Positions 34,200 to 46,571 of a DNA stretch of 64,000 nucleotides are shown in pieces. The position numbers were made by a program, and so were the translations under genes. The stretch is from the NCBI RefSeq assembly GCF_001458295.1, contig NZ_CYUD01000001.1:186001-250000 (forward strand), read 5' to 3'. Positions within the stretch are counted from its first letter, which is position 1. Each line of letters starts with the position of its first letter. Under the pieces are notes generated by a model that had not been told where the DNA came from, made no database searches, and saw only the letters and a program-made list of their open reading frames with translations. Source of the stretch: Ruegeria denitrificans (GTDB lineage Bacteria > Pseudomonadota > Alphaproteobacteria > Rhodobacterales > Rhodobacteraceae).

Positions 34200-36524
34200 T
34201 CAGTCAGCGGTCAGCAATGGGGGCTTGTCCCCTGGAATCCGCGGTTGATCGGGACCAAAGATTTCTAGGTTCAACTCGCCTTTTTTGACCGAGACACGGA
34301 CTACACCACCCTTGGCCAGTTTACCAAACAGCAATTCCTCGGCCAGAGGTTTCTTGATGTGCTCCTGGATCACGCGACCCAGCGGGCGTGCGCCCATCTT
34401 GTCGTCATAGCCCTTGTCGGCCAGCCATTCGGCGGCTTTGGGCGTCAGGTCAATGGTTACACCACGATCCAGCAACTGCGCCTCAAGCTGCAGGACGAAT
34501 TTCTCGACCACCTGCAGGATGACCTCTTTCGGCAGCGGCGCGAACGAGATCACAGCGTCCAGACGGTTGCGGAATTCCGGCGTGAACATGCGTTCGATCG
34601 CGGCGGTATCCTCGCCCTCGCGGCGGTCACGGGCAAAGCCAATGGCGGCCTTGGCTTGTTCCTGTGCGCCAGCGTTAGAGGTCATGATCAAAACGACGTT
34701 GCGGAAATTCACCGTGCGGCCGTTGTGATCGGTCAGCTCACCGTGGTCCATCACCTGCAACAGGATGTTGAACACGTCCGGGTGTGCTTTCTCGATCTCG
34801 TCCAATAGCAGAACGCAATGCGGATGCTGGTCGACGCCGTCGGTCAGCAGACCACCCTGATCGAACCCGACATAACCCGGAGGCGCACCGATCAGACGAC
34901 TGACCGCGTGTTTCTCCATATATTCCGACATGTCGAAACGCAGCAGTTCCACACCCAACGTGTCCGCCAGTTGTTTCGCTACTTCGGTCTTACCCACACC
35001 GGTCGGACCAGCGAAAAGATAGTTACCGATAGGCTTTTCAGGCTCGCGCAGCCCGGCACGGGCCAATTTGATCGCGCTGGCAAGTGCGTCAATGGCAACG
35101 TCCTGACCGAACACCACCCGTTTCAGCGAGGCTTCGAGATCTTTCAGAACCTCGGCATCGTCCTTGGTGACGTTCTTGGGCGGAATGCGCGCGATCTTGG
35201 CAACCACGGCCTCGATCTCTTTCACACCGATGGTCTTGCGGCGTTTGCTTTCCGCGACCAGATGCTGCGCGGCACCGGCCTCATCAATCACGTCGATGGC
35301 TTTGTCGGGCAGTTTACGGTCGTTGATATAACGCGCCGACAGTTCCACGGCGGTTTTGATCGCATCCGCGGTGTATTTGATCTCGTGATGTTTTTCGAAA
35401 TAGGGCTTCAGACCGCGCAGGATTTTCACGCTATCTTCAACCGAAGGTTCATTCACGTCGATCTTCTGGAAGCGGCGGCTGAGCGCGCGGTCTTTTTCGA
35501 AATGCTGACGGAACTCTTTGTAGGTGGTCGAGCCCATGGTGCGCAGCTTGCCGCCCTGCAGGGCAGGCTTCAGCAGGTTCGACGCATCCATCGCGCCGCC
35601 CGAAGTGGCACCGGCACCGATCACAGTGTGAATTTCGTCAATAAACAGCACGGCGTCGGGGTGATCTTCCAGCTCGGTCACGACCGCCTTCAACCGTTCC
35701 TCGAAATCACCGCGATAGCGGGTACCCGCAAGCAGTGCGCCCATGTCCAGCGAATAGATGGTGGTGTTCGACAGCACATCGGGTGCTTCGCCGCCCACAA
35801 TCTTAAACGCCAGGCCCTCGGCAATGGCCGTTTTGCCTACGCCGGGGTCACCTACCAGAAGCGGATTGTTCTTGCGGCGGCGGCACAACACCTGAATGCA
35901 GCGCTCAACCTCATCGGCGCGGCCAATCAGGGGGTCGACATCGCCTGCGCGCGATTTGGCGTTCAGATCAATGCAGTATTTCCCAAGCGCGCTTTCTTTC
36001 TGGTCGCCTTCTCCGCCGCTGGACTGGACCTCTTCCTCGACCTGATCAGCACCGGATACCGAGCGATTTTCGCCATAAGCAGGATCTTTGGCCACACCAT
36101 GTGCGATGAAATTCACCGCATCATAGCGGGTCATGTCCTGTTCTTGCAGGAAATAGGCCGCGTTGCTTTCGCGTTCGGCAAAGATGGCGACCAATACATT
36201 GGCTCCGGTGACTTCGGTGCGACCCGAACTTTGCACGTGGATCGCGGCCCGCTGAATGACGCGCTGGAAAGCGGCGGTCGGCACGGCCTCGGACCCATCA
36301 ATGTCTGTGACCAGATTAGACAGGTCTTCGTCGATGAATTCGACCAATGTACTGCGCAATTCCTCCAGATCGACACTGCAGGCTTTCATGACGCGGATGG
36401 CATCGGGTTCTTCCAGCAGCGCCAGCAGCAGATGTTCCAGCGTTGCGAATTCATGTCGCCGTTCATTCGCAGCCGCAAGGGCAGCGTGGATGGCTTGTTC
36501 TAGTGTGCTCGAGAATGAAGGCAC
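34200..36524 (-). CDS. clpA: ATP-dependent Clp protease ATP-binding subunit ClpA
   Basis: A 774-residue Hsp100 unfoldase starting at GTG 36524, chosen because AGAGGAG lies 7 bases upstream and the protein then begins [15 protein letters not shown] as in ClpA. An ATG at 36581 is in frame but would add non-conserved residues. Order: N-domain, first AAA+ module ([24 protein letters not shown]), second module ([28 protein letters not shown]), and the ClpP loop. It feeds substrates to ClpP, mainly N-end-rule and ClpS-delivered proteins. No clpS is adjacent. Confidence 0.94.
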   Translation of the reverse strand: MPSFSSTLEQAIHAALAAANERRHEFATLEHLLLALLEEPDAIRVMKACSVDLEELRSTLVEFIDEDLSNLVTDIDGSEAVPTAAFQRVIQRAAIHVQSSGRTEVTGANVLVAIFAERESNAAYFLQEQDMTRYDAVNFIAHGVAKDPAYGENRSVSGADQVEEEVQSSGGEGDQKESALGKYCIDLNAKSRAGDVDPLIGRADEVERCIQVLCRRRKNNPLLVGDPGVGKTAIAEGLAFKIVGGEAPDVLSNTTIYSLDMGALLAGTRYRGDFEERLKAVVTELEDHPDAVLFIDEIHTVIGAGATSGGAMDASNLLKPALQGGKLRTMGSTTYKEFRQHFEKDRALSRRFQKIDVNEPSVEDSVKILRGLKPYFEKHHEIKYTADAIKTAVELSARYINDRKLPDKAIDVIDEAGAAQHLVAESKRRKTIGVKEIEAVVAKIARIPPKNVTKDDAEVLKDLEASLKRVVFGQDVAIDALASAIKLARAGLREPEKPIGNYLFAGPTGVGKTEVAKQLADTLGVELLRFDMSEYMEKHAVSRLIGAPPGYVGFDQGGLLTDGVDQHPHCVLLLDEIEKAHPDVFNILLQVMDHGELTDHNGRTVNFRNVVLIMTSNAGAQEQAKAAIGFARDRREGEDTAAIERMFTPEFRNRLDAVISFAPLPKEVILQVVEKFVLQLEAQLLDRGVTIDLTPKAAEWLADKGYDDKMGARPLGRVIQEHIKKPLAEELLFGKLAKGGVVRVSVKKGELNLEIFGPDQPRIPGDKPPLLTAD

Positions 36525-36690
36525 GCGGGTGCTCCTCTGTCTTGGGTCGAAAGGGGCAGGATGAGGCCCCGGTTCAACCATGTCCTCATACTATTAGAGT
36601 TTGGTTGATCGTGGCCCGGCTTCAAGGGTTTTCTTTCACTTGACAGTCAAATTTCACGTGACCGTTGCCGTGAAAGACGCGAAATAAGGC

Positions 36691-37458
36691 CTAGAAACGG
36701 TCTTTTCTAGCCCTGATTTCGGCGAAGACTGCAGTCGGATCGGTGTTTTGCATGTCCAGATGGGCCTGAATCGCTGGATCAGTGGCGCGCAAAAACGGGT
36801 TTGTGGCCTTTTCCAACGCCAGACTCGATGGAACTGTGGGCTTTCCGGCGGCGCGGGCAGTGTCGATATCCGCCATGCGTTGCTGCAGTGCGGCGTTGTT
36901 CGGATCGACCGTGATGGCGAATTTAGCGTTGGATCGCGTATATTCGTGACCCGAGTACACGATTGTTTCATCGGGCAGGGCGGCCAGTTTGGAAAGAGAG
37001 TCCCACATTTGCGGTGCGGTGCCCTCGAACAGGCGGCCACAGCCCAAGGCCATAAGGCTGTCTGCGGTGAAAACGGCAGAGCTTTGTGGCATGTAATATG
37101 CAACATGGCCGATCGTGTGGCCGGATACATCCAGAACTTGCACCGGTTCGCCCCCAATCTCGAACGAGTCGCCCTCGGCCACTTGCTGGTCCAGCGGGGG
37201 CAGGCGGTGCGCGTCGGCGGCGGCACCGATAACTTTGGGTGAGTGTTTTTCCAGAATACCGGCCAACCCGTCGATGTGATCCCAATGATGATGGGTTAGC
37301 AATACGTGGCTTAGCGCCCAGTCGCGCGCGTTCAGTTCTGCCAGAATCGGCCCGGCTTCGGGGGCGTCGATCAGGGCAGTCTGGCCACTGGCTGCATCAT
37401 GCGCCAGAAAAGCATAGTTATCGCTGAGACACGGGATGGTGACGATCTCAAGAGGCAT
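36691..37458 (-). CDS. gloB: Hydroxyacylglutathione hydrolase (glyoxalase II)
   Basis: A 255-residue metallo-beta-lactamase-fold hydrolase with the binuclear metal motif THHHWDH (55-61), [10 protein letters not shown], and [10 protein letters not shown]. The C-terminal substrate-binding helices end [12 protein letters not shown], typical of glyoxalase II. It hydrolyses S-lactoylglutathione to lactate and glutathione in methylglyoxal detoxification. Divergent from the methyltransferase gene, with a 61-bp spacer. Confidence 0.94.
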   Translation of the reverse strand: MPLEIVTIPCLSDNYAFLAHDAASGQTALIDAPEAGPILAELNARDWALSHVLLTHHHWDHIDGLAGILEKHSPKVIGAAADAHRLPPLDQQVAEGDSFEIGGEPVQVLDVSGHTIGHVAYYMPQSSAVFTADSLMALGCGRLFEGTAPQMWDSLSKLAALPDETIVYSGHEYTRSNAKFAITVDPNNAALQQRMADIDTARAAGKPTVPSSLALEKATNPFLRATDPAIQAHLDMQNTDPTAVFAEIRARKDRF

Positions 37459-37519
37459 GGCCTTTTGCCCTTTCGTTGCTAGACTGCGCCCAGCTAATCC
37501 GATTGACTGGGTGTCCGCA

Positions 37520-38254
37520 ATGCATCTTGATGTGCAGGATCTGAGGAATTTCTACTACCGCAGCACATTGGGCCGCGCGGCGCAGACCGCTATTCGTGGT
37601 CGGCTGACACAATTGTGGCCCGAGGCCAAGGGTCAAACCGTCGCGGGCTTTGGATTTGCAGTACCGCTGTTGCGACCGTATCTGGCGGATGCGCGGCGGG
37701 TGATCGGGTTGATGCCGGGGCCACAAGGGGTCATGCCATGGCCCGCCGGAATGCCCAATGTTTCGGTGCTGACCGAAGAGACGCTCTGGCCGATTGAAAC
37801 CGGGCATGTGGACAAGTTGGTCGTGATGCACGGGTTGGAAACCTCGGGGCAGCCCAGCGAGTTGCTGAATGAATGCTGGCGGGTCCTTGGCCCAGGTGGG
37901 CGCGCGATTTTCGTTGTGCCGAACCGGGCCGGGCTGTGGTCGCGTTCAGATCGAACGCCCTTTGGATTCGGGCGCCCGTATTCGGCGTCGCAGTTGGAAA
38001 GCCAGCTCAAGGCGCATCACTTCATTCCCGAAGGCCATTGCTCGGCTTTGTATATGCCGCCTTCGTTTCGCCGGTTCTGGTTGAAATCGGGCAGTTTGAT
38101 CGAGAAAACCGGTCAGCGCATGCCAACGGTGATGGCAGGGGGCGTTCTGATGGTAGAGGTCACCAAGCACATCCGCCCCCCCAGCGGCAGCGTCACCAAA
38201 GATACCGAACGCCGCCCGATCAAGGCGCTAGACGGTCTGTTGAAGCCAGCATAG
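37520..38254 (+). CDS. SAM-dependent methyltransferase-like protein
   Basis: A 244-residue protein from the ATG at 37520. It has a class I methyltransferase-like segment ([20 protein letters not shown]) with a diverged glycine motif, and the methyltransferase-11 block [28 protein letters not shown]. The first SAM-binding loop is weak, so activity is uncertain. It is divergent from gloB, suggesting a conserved neighbourhood; substrate unknown. Transcription likely ends before the atp leader. Confidence 0.78.
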   Translation: MHLDVQDLRNFYYRSTLGRAAQTAIRGRLTQLWPEAKGQTVAGFGFAVPLLRPYLADARRVIGLMPGPQGVMPWPAGMPNVSVLTEETLWPIETGHVDKLVVMHGLETSGQPSELLNECWRVLGPGGRAIFVVPNRAGLWSRSDRTPFGFGRPYSASQLESQLKAHHFIPEGHCSALYMPPSFRRFWLKSGSLIEKTGQRMPTVMAGGVLMVEVTKHIRPPSGSVTKDTERRPIKALDGLLKPA

Positions 38255-38566
38255 CATCTTGTGTCGATTTGGGACGTTTCAAAGCCCGAATTAGCGGGAA
38301 ATAGGTCACAGGAATCGCAAAAACCTACACTTTCGTAACATTTTTCCTGTCTTCCAGCCGGACAAAAGGGTCGCACCTTCCGTAAGTGGTTGAAACAAAA
38401 CATTTTGTGGATAAAGTGCTTGCCGTGATAATATATTGCTAGCTTGGTTCGGCTCTGCTACATCCCCGGTGATTTTGATCCCCGGCCGTCTGGGCGGGGT
38501 TTCCTCACGCCCCCGTGGTAGCGGCCGCTACTCAAAATCGGGGCCTCAAATATCGGAAGGGTGGAC
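38255..38566 (+). promoter_or_regulatory. Promoter and leader of the atpHAGDC operon, with DnaA box
   Basis: A candidate sigma-70 promoter has TTGTGG (38405-38410), an 18-bp spacer and TAATAT (38429-38434). A perfect DnaA box (TTATCCACA on the minus strand, 38406-38414) overlaps its -35. The roughly 130-nt leader contains a GC-rich hairpin (about 38480-38500) and the 14-bp palindrome GTAGCGGCCGCTAC (38518-38531). GGAAGG at 38555-38560 is the atpH ribosome-binding site. No gene is seen in the interval. Confidence 0.5.
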
Positions 38567-39127
38567 GTGTCCGAACCAGCTTCGATTTCCACTGGCATTG
38601 CTGAGCGCTATGCCACCGCGATCTTTGAGATCGCCAAAGAGAATAATGACCTTGCAGGTCTGGAAACCGGCATCAATGATTTGGCAGCAGCTTTGGGCGA
38701 AAGCGCCGACTTGCGCGACCTGATTGCATCGCCGCTGGTATCCCGCGCCGAACAGGAAGCAGCGATTACCGCGATTGCCGACAAGATGGGTCTGCATACC
38801 ATCTTGCGCAACACGCTGGGTCTGATGGCCGAGAAGCGCCGCCTGTTTGTTATTCCGCAACTGGTGCAGGTTCTGCGCGACATGCTGGCAGACGAACGCG
38901 GCGAAGTGACCGCCGATGTCGCATCTGCCAAGGCGCTGACCAAGACGCAAATGGATAAACTGTCCAAAACGCTGTCCGAGCGTGTGGGCAAGACCGTGAC
39001 AATCAATGCGACCGTTGATGAAAGCCTCATCGGCGGTCTTGTCGTTAAAGTGGGCTCGAAAATGATCGATAGCTCGATCCGTTCGAAGCTCAACTCCCTA
39101 CAGAATGCAATGAAAGAGGTCGGATAA
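38567..39127 (+). CDS. atpH: F1Fo ATP synthase subunit delta
   Basis: A 186-residue delta subunit. The GTG at 38567 is preferred (GGAAGG 6 bases upstream, protein starting SEPASISTGIAERYATAIF); a GTG two codons earlier is the alternative. The C-terminal VDESLIGGLVVKVGSKMIDSSI is the family signature. It holds the peripheral stalk to the top of F1. First gene of atpH-atpA-atpG-atpD-atpC; Fo genes are in a separate operon in alphaproteobacteria and are not in this window. Confidence 0.94.
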   Translation: MSEPASISTGIAERYATAIFEIAKENNDLAGLETGINDLAAALGESADLRDLIASPLVSRAEQEAAITAIADKMGLHTILRNTLGLMAEKRRLFVIPQLVQVLRDMLADERGEVTADVASAKALTKTQMDKLSKTLSERVGKTVTINATVDESLIGGLVVKVGSKMIDSSIRSKLNSLQNAMKEVG

Positions 39128-40666
39128 ATGGGAATCCAAGCTGCAGAGATTTCTGCAATCCTGAAGGACCAGATCAAGAATTTTGGTCAGGAAGCCGAAG
39201 TAGCCGAGATCGGCCGTGTGCTGAGCGTCGGTGACGGGATTGCCCGTGTGTACGGCCTGGACAACGTGCAAGCCGGTGAAATGGTCGAATTCCCCGGCGG
39301 CATCATGGGTATGGCGCTGAACCTGGAAAGCGACAACGTGGGTGTCGTTATCTTCGGTTCCGACCGCGACATCAAAGAAGGTGACACTGTTAAGCGCACC
39401 AACTCGATCGTGGACGTTCCGATTGGTGATGAGCTGCTGGGCCGCGTTGTTGACGGTCTGGGCAACCCGCTGGACGGCAAAGGCCCGATCAACGCAACCA
39501 AGCGTGGCGTTGCAGACGTCAAAGCACCGGGCATCATCCCGCGTAAATCGGTTCACGAGCCGATGGCAACCGGCCTGAAATCGGTTGACGCGATGATCCC
39601 GATTGGTCGTGGCCAGCGTGAGCTGATCATTGGTGACCGTCAGACCGGTAAAACTGCCGTTGCTCTGGACGCGATCTTGAACCAGAAAACCTACAACGAA
39701 GCAGCAGGCGACGACGAGTCGAAGAAGCTGTACTGCGTTTACGTCGCGATTGGTCAAAAACGTTCGACCGTTGCGCAGCTGGTGAAGAAACTGGAAGAGT
39801 CCGGCGCAATTGATTACTCAATCGTTGTGGCCGCAACCGCGTCCGACCCGGCGCCGATGCAGTTCCTGGCCCCTTATGCCGCAACCGCAATGGCTGAGTA
39901 CTTCCGTGACAACGGTCGCCATGCGCTGATCATCTATGATGACCTGTCGAAACAGGCGGTTTCGTATCGTCAGATGTCGCTGCTGCTGCGTCGTCCGCCC
40001 GGACGTGAAGCTTATCCTGGCGACGTTTTTTATCTCCACTCCCGCCTGTTGGAGCGTTCGGCAAAGCTGAACGAAGACTTCGGTGCCGGTTCGCTGACTG
40101 CTCTGCCGGTTATCGAAACGCAAGGTGGCGACGTTTCGGCGTTTATTCCGACCAACGTGATCTCGATCACCGACGGCCAGATCTTCCTGGAAACTGAACT
40201 GTTCTATCAGGGCATCCGTCCTGCTGTGAACACCGGTCTGTCGGTTTCGCGTGTGGGCTCTTCGGCTCAGACCAACTCGATGAAGTCGGTTGCCGGTCCC
40301 GTTAAGCTGGAACTGGCTCAGTACCGCGAAATGGCTGCCTTTGCGCAGTTCGGTTCTGACCTCGACGCCGCAACCCAGCAGCTGCTGAACCGTGGTGCGC
40401 GTCTGACCGAGCTGATGAAACAGCCCCAGTACTCGCCGCTGACCAACGCTGAAATCGTCTGCGTCATCTTCGCCGGTACCAACGGTTACCTCGACAAGAT
40501 CGACGTGTCCGATGTTGGCCGTTACGAAGCTGGCCTGCTGGCGCACCTGCGTGGCAAGCACGCGGATCTGCTTCAGTGGATCACGGACGAAGATCCCAAG
40601 ATCAAGGGTGATGCTTCCGACAAGATCAAGGCTGCGCTGGACGAATACGCCGCAACCTTCGCTTAA
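39128..40666 (+). CDS. atpA: F1Fo ATP synthase subunit alpha
   Basis: A 512-residue alpha subunit with P-loop [13 protein letters not shown] (about 169-181), [20 protein letters not shown], and the signature [17 protein letters not shown] including the arginine finger (about R375). It binds nucleotide at non-catalytic sites. It begins at the base after the atpH stop, implying coupled translation, and is followed by atpG after 15 bp. A long open frame on the opposite strand across this and atpG is a codon-bias shadow. Confidence 0.97.
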   Translation: MGIQAAEISAILKDQIKNFGQEAEVAEIGRVLSVGDGIARVYGLDNVQAGEMVEFPGGIMGMALNLESDNVGVVIFGSDRDIKEGDTVKRTNSIVDVPIGDELLGRVVDGLGNPLDGKGPINATKRGVADVKAPGIIPRKSVHEPMATGLKSVDAMIPIGRGQRELIIGDRQTGKTAVALDAILNQKTYNEAAGDDESKKLYCVYVAIGQKRSTVAQLVKKLEESGAIDYSIVVAATASDPAPMQFLAPYAATAMAEYFRDNGRHALIIYDDLSKQAVSYRQMSLLLRRPPGREAYPGDVFYLHSRLLERSAKLNEDFGAGSLTALPVIETQGGDVSAFIPTNVISITDGQIFLETELFYQGIRPAVNTGLSVSRVGSSAQTNSMKSVAGPVKLELAQYREMAAFAQFGSDLDAATQQLLNRGARLTELMKQPQYSPLTNAEIVCVIFAGTNGYLDKIDVSDVGRYEAGLLAHLRGKHADLLQWITDEDPKIKGDASDKIKAALDEYAATFA

Positions 40667-40681
40667 GGGAGAGGCGGGCAT

Positions 40682-43001
<2,320 letters not shown>

Positions 43002-43013
43002 GGAGTATCCCTG

Positions 43014-43424
43014 ATGGCAAACACGATGCAATTCGACCTGGTCAGCCCCGAACGGAGCTTAGCTTCGCTCAGCGCGACCGCGGTCCAGATTCCCGGCGCG
43101 GACGGGGACATGACGGCAATGCCCGATCATGCCCCAACCATCACTACGCTGCGCCCGGGCATCCTGAAGGTCGAGGCACCCGAAGGGTCCAGCGAATACC
43201 TGGTCACCGGCGGGTTTGCCCAGATCAATGGCGATGGCCTGTCGGTTCTGGCCGAAAAGGCCATTCCGGTTGCCGAAGTGACACGCTCACACCTGGACGA
43301 TCTGATCGCCGAGGCGCGTGCGTCACACGAGGCAGCGAAGGAAGGCGATGATCAGTCCATCGTCGACGACGCTGCCAAGCTGCTGGCCGATATGGAAGCC
43401 CTTGGAACGCATATGAGCCTGTAA
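43014..43424 (+). CDS. atpC: F1Fo ATP synthase subunit epsilon
   Basis: A 136-residue epsilon subunit. The N-terminal beta-sandwich ([40 protein letters not shown]) is complete, and the C-terminal helical part ([20 protein letters not shown]) is present though short. It couples gamma rotation to the c-ring and can inhibit hydrolysis. It is the last gene of the operon and is followed by a strong terminator. Confidence 0.94.
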   Translation: MANTMQFDLVSPERSLASLSATAVQIPGADGDMTAMPDHAPTITTLRPGILKVEAPEGSSEYLVTGGFAQINGDGLSVLAEKAIPVAEVTRSHLDDLIAEARASHEAAKEGDDQSIVDDAAKLLADMEALGTHMSL

Positions 43425-43449
43425 GGCTCTGACAATTCATGAAATTTAA

Positions 43450-43480
43450 ACGGCTCCGCCTGCGCGGGGCCGTTTTTTTG
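43450..43480 (+). terminator. Rho-independent terminator of the atp operon
   Basis: ACGGCTCCGC...GCGGGGCCGT stem followed by seven T, 26 bp after the atpC stop. Confidence 0.9.
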
Positions 43481-43539
43481 TCGTGATTTTGCCGGGGCTG
43501 CAGGATAAGTATAGCGGATACAAAGACAAAGACATCAAA

Positions 43540-43890
43540 ATGAAGACTTTTCGAACCCATCCCATTGGTATCGACCAGGGCGAGGCAGTGCTGTTTTCCG
43601 ATTTCGCTGATGGCGGCGATATGTGGACAGGCGAGGGGCCACGCGAGCGGAGATCGGCCATCGCATTCAGTCAGCCGTTTCGATCTGCACCGGTGGTTCA
43701 GATTGGCGTGTCGCTGTGGGATGTGGATACGTCCTCAGCTTTGCGTGCGGAGGTTACGACCGCGGACATAACAACTGACGGCTTTATCGCCGTCTTCCGC
43801 ACATGGTCAGATACACGAATTGCGAGAATACGGGTGACATGGGCTGCCATCGGTGAGGTCGCACATGAGGACGATTGGGATATTTCCTAA
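43540..43890 (+). CDS. Small H-type lectin domain protein
   Basis: A 116-residue single-domain protein from the ATG at 43540. The pattern IAFSQPFRSAPVVQIGVSLWDVD, with the C-terminal DGFIAVFRTWSDTRIARIRVTWAAIG, matches the H-type lectin domain found in snail agglutinin and discoidins, which binds N-acetylgalactosamine. No signal peptide is visible, so export would need another route. It stands alone after the atp terminator and before a small membrane protein; bacterial roles for this domain are poorly known. Confidence 0.72.
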   Translation: MKTFRTHPIGIDQGEAVLFSDFADGGDMWTGEGPRERRSAIAFSQPFRSAPVVQIGVSLWDVDTSSALRAEVTTADITTDGFIAVFRTWSDTRIARIRVTWAAIGEVAHEDDWDIS

Positions 43891-43933
43891 GTAGTTTTCG
43901 ATTTCTACCAAAAAAAACATCAGTTTGGTTTTC

Positions 43934-44293
43934 ATGCGGCTGTTTCTCAAATCCCCTGCGCTCATCTTTGCTGTTTTTCTGGCAGGACTTCTCGGGATGC
44001 TACTTTGGCCAGAGCCGAAACTTCCGGAACTTGCGCGAGACCTTTCTCCCAATTTTGAAGAAGGACAGGAGCAATTCCGCGCGCGAGTAGCCGACGCAAT
44101 TGAGGTGCCTCTTCCCGAGGGCGAATTGATCGAACTACTTATAGAGCAAGGTTTTAGATTGAGCGAATCCGATCGTATGGCAGGCGTTACGCGTAGCCGT
44201 TTCCCCTGTCAGCTGCATTGGAGGATTCGCTGGAATGCACAGGCTGGAATTGTACATGAAGTTGCAGCGAACTACGGGTCAGCCTGTTTGTAG
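43934..44293 (+). CDS. Small membrane-anchored protein of unknown function
   Basis: A 119-residue protein from the ATG at 43934. One N-terminal membrane segment (SPALIFAVFLAGLLGMLLWP) is followed by a hydrophilic domain with two cysteines (RFPCQLHWRIRW, NYGSACL) that could form a disulfide in the periplasm. The segment CQLHWRIRWNAQAGIVHEV is distinctive, but I do not recognise the family. It sits 43 bp after the lectin gene and is convergent with rpiB. Confidence 0.6.
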   Translation: MRLFLKSPALIFAVFLAGLLGMLLWPEPKLPELARDLSPNFEEGQEQFRARVADAIEVPLPEGELIELLIEQGFRLSESDRMAGVTRSRFPCQLHWRIRWNAQAGIVHEVAANYGSACL

Positions 44294-44323
44294 GTCGTGC
44301 AACTATCTTTTCGGCAATAGTGG

Positions 44324-44764
44324 TTATGCCTCGATCATATCCACGCGTGTGGCATGACGACCGCCTTCGAATTCGGCAGTCAGAAAGGCATCGACGATAT
44401 CCAACGCTTGGCCCTCGCCAACAACGCGTGCGCCGATGGACAGCATATTGGCGTCGTTGTGCTGACGGATCATGCGGGCCGAAAACGCGTCTGAGCAGAC
44501 GCCACAGCGGATACCGGGCACTTTGTTGGCGGCCATCATGATGCCCTGGCCAGTGCCGCACAGAACAATCCCCAACTGGCAATCGCCCGAAGCCACAGAC
44601 TGTGCGGCGGCTTTGCCGTGCAGGGGGTAGTGGGTGCTTTCAGGGGTAGTTGGGCCGATATCGACCACGTCCCATCCCTGCGCTGCAATGTGATTGGCAA
44701 CGGCCTGGCGCAACTCGATGGCGGCGTGGTCGCTGGAGAGAACGATGCGTTTGGTGGCGGTCAC
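44324..44764 (-). CDS. rpiB: Ribose-5-phosphate isomerase B
   Basis: A 146-residue RpiB/LacAB-family enzyme. It shows VLSSDHAAIELRQAV, the active-site cysteine loop GIVLCGTGQGIMMAANK, and SARMIRQHNDANMLSIGAR. It interconverts ribose 5-phosphate and ribulose 5-phosphate. It lies 64 bp downstream of prs on the same strand, so ribose 5-phosphate supply and its conversion to PRPP may be co-expressed. Confidence 0.93.
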   Translation of the reverse strand: MTATKRIVLSSDHAAIELRQAVANHIAAQGWDVVDIGPTTPESTHYPLHGKAAAQSVASGDCQLGIVLCGTGQGIMMAANKVPGIRCGVCSDAFSARMIRQHNDANMLSIGARVVGEGQALDIVDAFLTAEFEGGRHATRVDMIEA

Positions 44765-44828
44765 GGGAATGTCCTGCCTTTGTTTCTGTGAAAGCTATAT
44801 GGGCGGCCTACAGGGCCGCCCACCCGAA

Positions 44829-45848
44829 TTAGTCCATATTGTACATGGATTCGTAGATCGGGATCAGGGTCTTGTCCTCGAACAACGACGACACGCTGGT
44901 GCCGTTCCAGATGTTCAGGATCGCCTGCGTAAAGATCGGTGCGGTCGGTACAATGCGGATGTTCTCGGCCTTACCAATCTCTTTGGTGGGCTGAATCGTG
45001 TCGGTCAGCACCAGCGACTTCATTACCGAGTTGGTCACACGTTCGACCGCCGGGCCGCTCATGACGCCATGGGTGATGTAAGAGTGCACCTCTTTCGCGC
45101 CATTATCCATCAACACCTGCGCTGCTTTGCACAGTGTTCCGGCAGTGTCGCACATGTCGTCCACGATCAGGCAGATCTTGTCTTTGACGTCGCCGATCAC
45201 GGTCATTTCGGCCACTTCACCGGCCTTTTCACGGCGTTTGTCGACGATTGACAGCGGGGCGTTGATGCGTTTGGCAAGCTCGCGCGCGCGGGCTACGCCG
45301 CCCACGTCGGGCGAGACGACCATAAGCTCATCCAGGCTGTCCTTGAACTGATGCTTCACATCCAGCGCAAAGATCGGCGAGGCATAGAGGTTGTCGACAG
45401 GCATGTCGAAGAACCCCTGAATTTGCGCGGCATGCAGGTCCATGGTCAGAATCCGCTCGATCCCGGCACCGGTCAGCATGTTGGCGACCAGTTTGGCACT
45501 GATCGGCGTGCGTGCCTTGGTCCGGCGATCTTGACGGGCATAGCCGAAATAGGGGATCACCGCGGTGATGCGCTGTGCCGAAGACCGACGTAGCGCGTCG
45601 GCAATGATCAGCAGTTCCATCAGGTTGTCATTGGCGGGGTTCGAGGTCGGTTGGACGATGAACATATCCTCGCCACGTACGTTTTCGAACACTTCGACGA
45701 AAATCTCGCCATCATTGAACCGTTCGACCCGCGCATCGACTAGACCCTGATCGACGCCGCGATACAGGCTCATGCGGCGAGCAATGGATTCGGCAAGCGG
45801 AAGATTGGCGTTCCCAGCGATAAGCTTGGGTTCGTTGAGTGTCGGCAT
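44829..45848 (-). CDS. prs: Ribose-phosphate pyrophosphokinase
   Basis: A 339-residue PRPP synthetase. It has [36 protein letters not shown], the metal/ATP segment [13 protein letters not shown], the PRPP-binding [16 protein letters not shown], and [12 protein letters not shown]. It makes PRPP from ribose 5-phosphate and ATP for purine, pyrimidine, histidine and NAD synthesis; hisG, purE and purK users are in this window. rpiB follows on the same strand. Confidence 0.96.
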   Translation of the reverse strand: MPTLNEPKLIAGNANLPLAESIARRMSLYRGVDQGLVDARVERFNDGEIFVEVFENVRGEDMFIVQPTSNPANDNLMELLIIADALRRSSAQRITAVIPYFGYARQDRRTKARTPISAKLVANMLTGAGIERILTMDLHAAQIQGFFDMPVDNLYASPIFALDVKHQFKDSLDELMVVSPDVGGVARARELAKRINAPLSIVDKRREKAGEVAEMTVIGDVKDKICLIVDDMCDTAGTLCKAAQVLMDNGAKEVHSYITHGVMSGPAVERVTNSVMKSLVLTDTIQPTKEIGKAENIRIVPTAPIFTQAILNIWNGTSVSSLFEDKTLIPIYESMYNMD

Positions 45849-45956
45849 CGGCTGAGGTCCCCGGGCAGCAAAGGCAAATGTGACAGATTCGTGATGTTGA
45901 CACCGCTTAGCATGGCCTTACCGTCCAGCAAAGGTAACGCAGCGGAGAAAGTGCAC

Positions 45957-46559
45957 ATGCCCACCATTGACTACTATTTTGCGACAATTTCGCCATTCAC
46001 CTATTTGGCAAGTGAGCGGCTTGAGAAGGTCGCGGCCAAGCATGGTGCAACGATCAACTACAAGCCGCTGGATATCATGGCGCTGTTCGGACGAACGGGG
46101 GGTACACCTCCCAAGGATCGGCATCCGTCGCGCAATGAATACAGGGCGCAGGAATTGCTGCGTCAATCTAGGAACCTGGGAATGGATTTTAATCTGCAGC
46201 CAGCGCATTGGCCGACTAATATGGCGCCGTCGTCTTATGCGGTGATTGCGGCGGTGAAGGATGGGTCAGGCGATGTAGGCAAGTTGGTACAGTCGCTTTT
46301 GCGTGCCTGCTGGGCCGAACAAAAGGACATCGCGCAGGATGACGTGATCCGCGATTGCCTTTCGCAGGCTGGGTTTGATCCGAACCTTGCCGATAGTGGC
46401 CTGCTGATCGGGGCCGAGACCTATGCCGCCAATCTGGAAGAGGCCGTTGAACGTGGCGTCTTTGGGGCGCCGTTCTACATTACCGAGGATGGGCAACGCT
46501 TTTGGGGGCAAGACCGCCTGGATGATCTGGACCGGCACCTGACCGAAGCCAAGAGCTGA
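45957..46559 (+). CDS. 2-hydroxychromene-2-carboxylate isomerase (DsbA-like fold)
   Basis: A 200-residue protein from the ATG at 45957 (GCGGAGAA upstream). The N-terminus IDYYFATISPFTYLASERLE and the C-terminal GVFGAPFYITEDGQRFWGQDRLDDL are typical of the HCCA isomerase/kappa-class GST group. The usual serine is in place of a thioredoxin CxxC. Known members act in naphthalene degradation using glutathione, but most genomic copies have no assigned substrate, and no aromatic-degradation genes are near. Confidence 0.83.
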   Translation: MPTIDYYFATISPFTYLASERLEKVAAKHGATINYKPLDIMALFGRTGGTPPKDRHPSRNEYRAQELLRQSRNLGMDFNLQPAHWPTNMAPSSYAVIAAVKDGSGDVGKLVQSLLRACWAEQKDIAQDDVIRDCLSQAGFDPNLADSGLLIGAETYAANLEEAVERGVFGAPFYITEDGQRFWGQDRLDDLDRHLTEAKS

Positions 46560-46571
46560 AGGGCGCGACCG

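Noticed and set aside
34818..36503. Long open frame on the plus strand (about 561 codons)
   Set aside because: It is the antisense shadow of clpA, whose motifs are all present on the minus strand.
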